A stretch of 64,000 nucleotides of DNA from Candidatus Gastranaerophilales bacterium (GTDB taxonomy: Bacteria > Cyanobacteriota > Vampirovibrionia > Gastranaerophilales > Gastranaerophilaceae), in NCBI GenBank assembly GCA_028693235.1, contig JAQUVW010000001.1:470616-534615 (forward strand), given 5' to 3'. This document shows, one piece after another, positions 61,828 through 64,000 of the stretch. Position 1 is the first letter of the stretch. Each line of letters opens with the position of its first letter. The position numbers and the translations under genes were made by a program. A model generated the notes under the pieces. It had not been told where the DNA came from. It saw only the letters and a program-made list of their open reading frames with translations, and did not search any database.

Positions 61828-62470
61828 GTATGTTTTAGTTTCTGATTTTGACGGAACTATAACTAAGAAAGATTTTTTTTCTTATGCCTTTGAAACAATC
61901 CTGACAAAAAAAGATATGAAACCTTGGGACGATTACAAGGAAGGTAAAATCTCTCATGTTGAGTCTTTGCACAGAGTCTTTTCCAAGATACATATTAAAG
62001 AGCAAGAGCTTCTTAAACTTATTGATACAATGGAGTTTCAAGATGGTTTTGTCGAAACTTTAAATTTGTGCTCAAAAAAGCAAATGGGTTTTCATATAGT
62101 GAGTGCTGGTGCCGATTATTACATAAATAGGGTTTTATCGCGACTAGATAAGCAGTTTGATATTCCTTTGTTAGCGAATAATTCTTCTTATTCTATGGAA
62201 ACAGGATTGAAACTTTATCCTCCTCAAAAAGATGATTCATATTTTGATTCTGAGGTCGGTGTTTCCAAAGAAAAATATGTTATGCATCTTAAAGAGCAAG
62301 GATAAACAATCATCTTTGCGGGTGACGGGCGACCTGATTTTGAGCCTGCAAAGCTTTCTGATGTTGTGTTTGCCAGAGATAATCTAAAGCAGCTCTTAAA
62401 AAAAAATAATCTTCCGTATTTGAATTTTAATTCGTATTTTGACATTTATAATTATATTTCAGATTGTTAA
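61805..62470 (+). pseudogene. HAD-superfamily phosphatase (MtnX/SerB-like) interrupted by an in-frame TAA
   Basis: Codons before the stop (166 residues) carry HAD motif I VSDFDGTITKKD, a helical cap and motif II FHIVSAG, and break off at KEQG followed by TAA (62303-62305). The same frame continues without shift for 54 codons: TIIFAGDGRPDFEPA (motif IV, the acidic GDGxxD Mg site), DVVFARDNL, then a natural end at 62470. The whole, 221 codons including the TAA, has the usual length of MtnX/phosphoserine-phosphatase-like enzymes. The truncated product lacks motif IV and should be inactive. Recent nonsense mutation, readthrough or sequence error are all possible. It overlaps the patatin gene. Confidence 0.85.
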
Positions 62471-62558
62471 ATATTACGTATTATTCTTAAAAAAATATCC
62501 AAATTAGATTTTGCTTCGGGTATAATTATTTTATGGGAATGCTATAGATGAGGGTCTG

Positions 62559-63404
62559 ATGATAAACACAGTTAATTGTGCCGAAGATGAGACGGTATCA
62601 CAAAAAAATAAGATTAATATGATTTTTGAAATAGTAGAGGCAGTTAAAAAGCTTATCGCAGAAGATAAGGCTCAGAAACAACCTCTTTTTTTAAATATAA
62701 ATGAACAATTTCTACTAAAATTAGTAAAAACTATTGTAAATAAGAAATCCTCAACTTATTTGATTGGCATTACCGGTGAATCTGCCTCAGGTAAAACGAC
62801 ACTTGTTAATAATGCGGCAAAAGCTTTTGTTGAACAAAAAGAAGAAGAACTTTTTACAACAGTATGTTGTGACGATTATTATTTTGATACTGCAAAAGAG
62901 CTAAGAGAAGCAGGAAGTTATGAAAAACTTTTTGAAAAAGGTTTTAGTCTAGACACTCCGGATGCAATAAATCTTGAATTGATGAAAGCTCATCTTGTTA
63001 GCTTGAAAAATGGTTGCGGTGTAAATGCTCCTGAATATGATTTTGTAACTTGTGAAAGCAGACCAAATTCAATTTATAAAAAACCTGCCCAAATTGTACT
63101 AAATGAAGGGCTTTATGTCTTGGATAAAAGTCTTATAGATGTTCATGATATCAAGGTCTATGTTTTTACGCCATTCGATATGCTAAAGGAACGTTGGTAC
63201 AAAAGAGCTGAAATGCGTGGAAAAGTTGGAAAAGCTGCTGATATGCAGTTTGCTGATGTAAATGCAACGGCTCAAATATATATTAGACCTACAATGCAAA
63301 TCGCAGATGTTGTTGTAAATGGATTAACAACATCAGAATATATTGAAGAAGTTACCTCAAAACTTCTTTCTATTGTAAGAAAAATAGTTCAATCATATAA
63401 ATAA
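62559..63404 (+). CDS. udk: Uridine kinase-like P-loop kinase
   Basis: A 281-residue protein, GAGGG ribosome site. The first 65 residues are a helical extension. The kinase core has Walker A GITGESASGKTTL, CCDDYYFD (acidic pair before the Tyr), LDTPDAINLELMKAHL, NAPEYDFVTCESR and VLNEGLYVLD, the standard block order of the uridine kinase/phosphoribulokinase family. A lid region follows (RWYKRAEMRGKVGKAA). It phosphorylates uridine/cytidine for salvage; another small substrate is possible. A terminator follows directly. The N-terminal extension is unusual for Udk. Confidence 0.82.
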   Translation: MINTVNCAEDETVSQKNKINMIFEIVEAVKKLIAEDKAQKQPLFLNINEQFLLKLVKTIVNKKSSTYLIGITGESASGKTTLVNNAAKAFVEQKEEELFTTVCCDDYYFDTAKELREAGSYEKLFEKGFSLDTPDAINLELMKAHLVSLKNGCGVNAPEYDFVTCESRPNSIYKKPAQIVLNEGLYVLDKSLIDVHDIKVYVFTPFDMLKERWYKRAEMRGKVGKAADMQFADVNATAQIYIRPTMQIADVVVNGLTTSEYIEEVTSKLLSIVRKIVQSYK

Positions 63405-63428
63405 AGAGGTATCAATGATACCTCTTTT
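63403..63428. terminator. Bidirectional intrinsic terminator
   Basis: The perfect stem AAAGAGGTATC / GATACCTCTTT has a three- to four-base loop and T-run. It overlaps the udk stop and faces the convergent gene ending at 63444. Confidence 0.92.
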
Positions 63429-63443
63429 TATTATGTTGTCGGC

Positions 63444-64000
63444 TTATTTATATTGTCCTGAGTAAATGCCTTCTTGGTCCATAAGTTTTATTGCTAGTTC
63501 ATAGTATTTAGACCAATATTCAGTAGAGCCTTCTTCGTATTTGCTCAATTGAGTTTTGATTTCGCTTGTCATCCATTGAGGCATCGCTTGTTTAATAGTT
63601 TTCAAAGTGTCGTGAGAAAGAATGCTTTCATAGTTGTCAGTGTTTTCAACTTTGCCCCAGTAGCTTGTGTCAACTTCTCTTATTGTATAATTTTGCAAGC
63701 CCCATTTTGCGTTGTCGCATTCAGAAAGATTGAAAGTTGCATCTGTTTGTTTTCCGTCAGATACGCCACCGAAAACGAAATCATAGAAATTAATTTTATT
63801 TTGATTTACTTCAAAAACATCGTAAGGTTTGCCGTTTTCCCAGCTCATGCCTAATTTTTCAGTAAAGCCTTGTTCGTCATAAACTGCATATTGCCCTTTA
63901 GTAAAATCTATGTTTGTGAATAAGCTGTCGTCTTTGTTTTCGAACAAAATATCATTTTTGTTGCTTTCGCTTTGCAGATATTTATCCCAGCTTACAAGAT
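63444..64000 (-). CDS. Protein of unknown function (5' end outside window)
   Basis: The frame is open to the right edge, so at least 185 residues are visible and the N-terminus lies beyond 64000; the in-frame TTG at 63945-63947 is not a credible start. The visible part is acidic and aromatic-rich (TNIDFTKGQYAVYDEQG, GKPYDVFEVNQNKINFYDFV, YTIREVDTSYWGK). It closes with an amphipathic helical end (TLKTIKQAMPQWMTSEI, STEYWSKYYELAIKLMDQEG). One Cys is seen. It may be a surface or structural protein; no family recognised. Confidence 0.65.
   Translation of the reverse strand, partial: LVSWDKYLQSESNKNDILFENKDDSLFTNIDFTKGQYAVYDEQGFTEKLGMSWENGKPYDVFEVNQNKINFYDFVFGGVSDGKQTDATFNLSECDNAKWGLQNYTIREVDTSYWGKVENTDNYESILSHDTLKTIKQAMPQWMTSEIKTQLSKYEEGSTEYWSKYYELAIKLMDQEGIYSGQYK

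Noticed and set aside
62303-62305. Reassigned stop codon or selenocysteine
   Set aside because: The codon is TAA, which is used as the ordinary stop in many neighbouring genes; selenocysteine uses TGA.

Overview
The window is AT-rich chromosomal DNA from a diderm, anaerobic bacterium. My best placement is a gut Gastranaerophilales-type member of the non-photosynthetic Cyanobacteriota (Vampirovibrionia/Melainabacteria). This is inference, from: an outer-membrane system (LptD-like barrel, Skp/OmpH, TpsB), an oxygen-sensitive class III ribonucleotide reductase, a divergent PAP2 protein of the type shared by cyanobacteria and plants, a leukotoxin-LktA-like giant adhesin, many short lineage-type proteins of unknown function, and no photosynthesis or respiration genes. 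Nothing looks like a prophage, IS element, CRISPR array or integrated plasmid.

Layout. 1-5.7 kb: an LptD-like barrel cut by the left edge, a multi-module phospholipase D family protein, a DUF1919 sugar-metabolism-type gene broken by one extra A in an A8 tract, tRNA-Ser(GGA), and a secreted protein in operon with a DUF2085 membrane protein. 5.8-8.0 kb: small exported or structural proteins and Skp. 8.1-33.5 kb: the centrepiece, a two-partner-secretion locus. TpsB transporter and a MOP-family flippase run leftward; a 6424-residue TpsA exoprotein runs rightward, followed by a sensor kinase/response regulator pair. 33.6-37 kb: two small proteins and a GH13 glucan enzyme. 37-40.1 kb: nrdG and nrdD behind a cobalamin riboswitch. 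40.1-45 kb: a GNAT protein, an ABC ATPase, a deoxyinosine glycosylase, tRNA-Arg(ACG), a possible small RNA and a degenerate glycosyltransferase. 45-52.8 kb: two lineage-type proteins, xerD, metF and a divergent glycogen-synthase-like protein. 52.9-64 kb: housekeeping genes (hisS, rsgA, a prenyl synthase, a PAP2 protein, pnp, udk), an orphan sensor kinase, a patatin, a HAD phosphatase gene with an in-frame stop, and an unknown gene cut by the right edge.

How the genes work together. LptD-like protein, Skp, TpsB and TpsA together describe outer-membrane biogenesis and a giant surface adhesin; the flippase next to TpsB suggests that glycan export is tied to it. The most unusual observation is that TpsA ends in what reads as a PilZ domain, normally a cytoplasmic c-di-GMP receptor, with both ligand motifs intact (RxxxR and NxSxxG). 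The NrdD/NrdG pair behind a B12 riboswitch implies a B12-dependent class II reductase elsewhere in the genome. The GH13 and GT5-like proteins suggest storage-glucan metabolism, each with a long non-standard N-terminus.

Limits: assignments rest on motifs read by eye. No database search, structure prediction or RNA folding was run.
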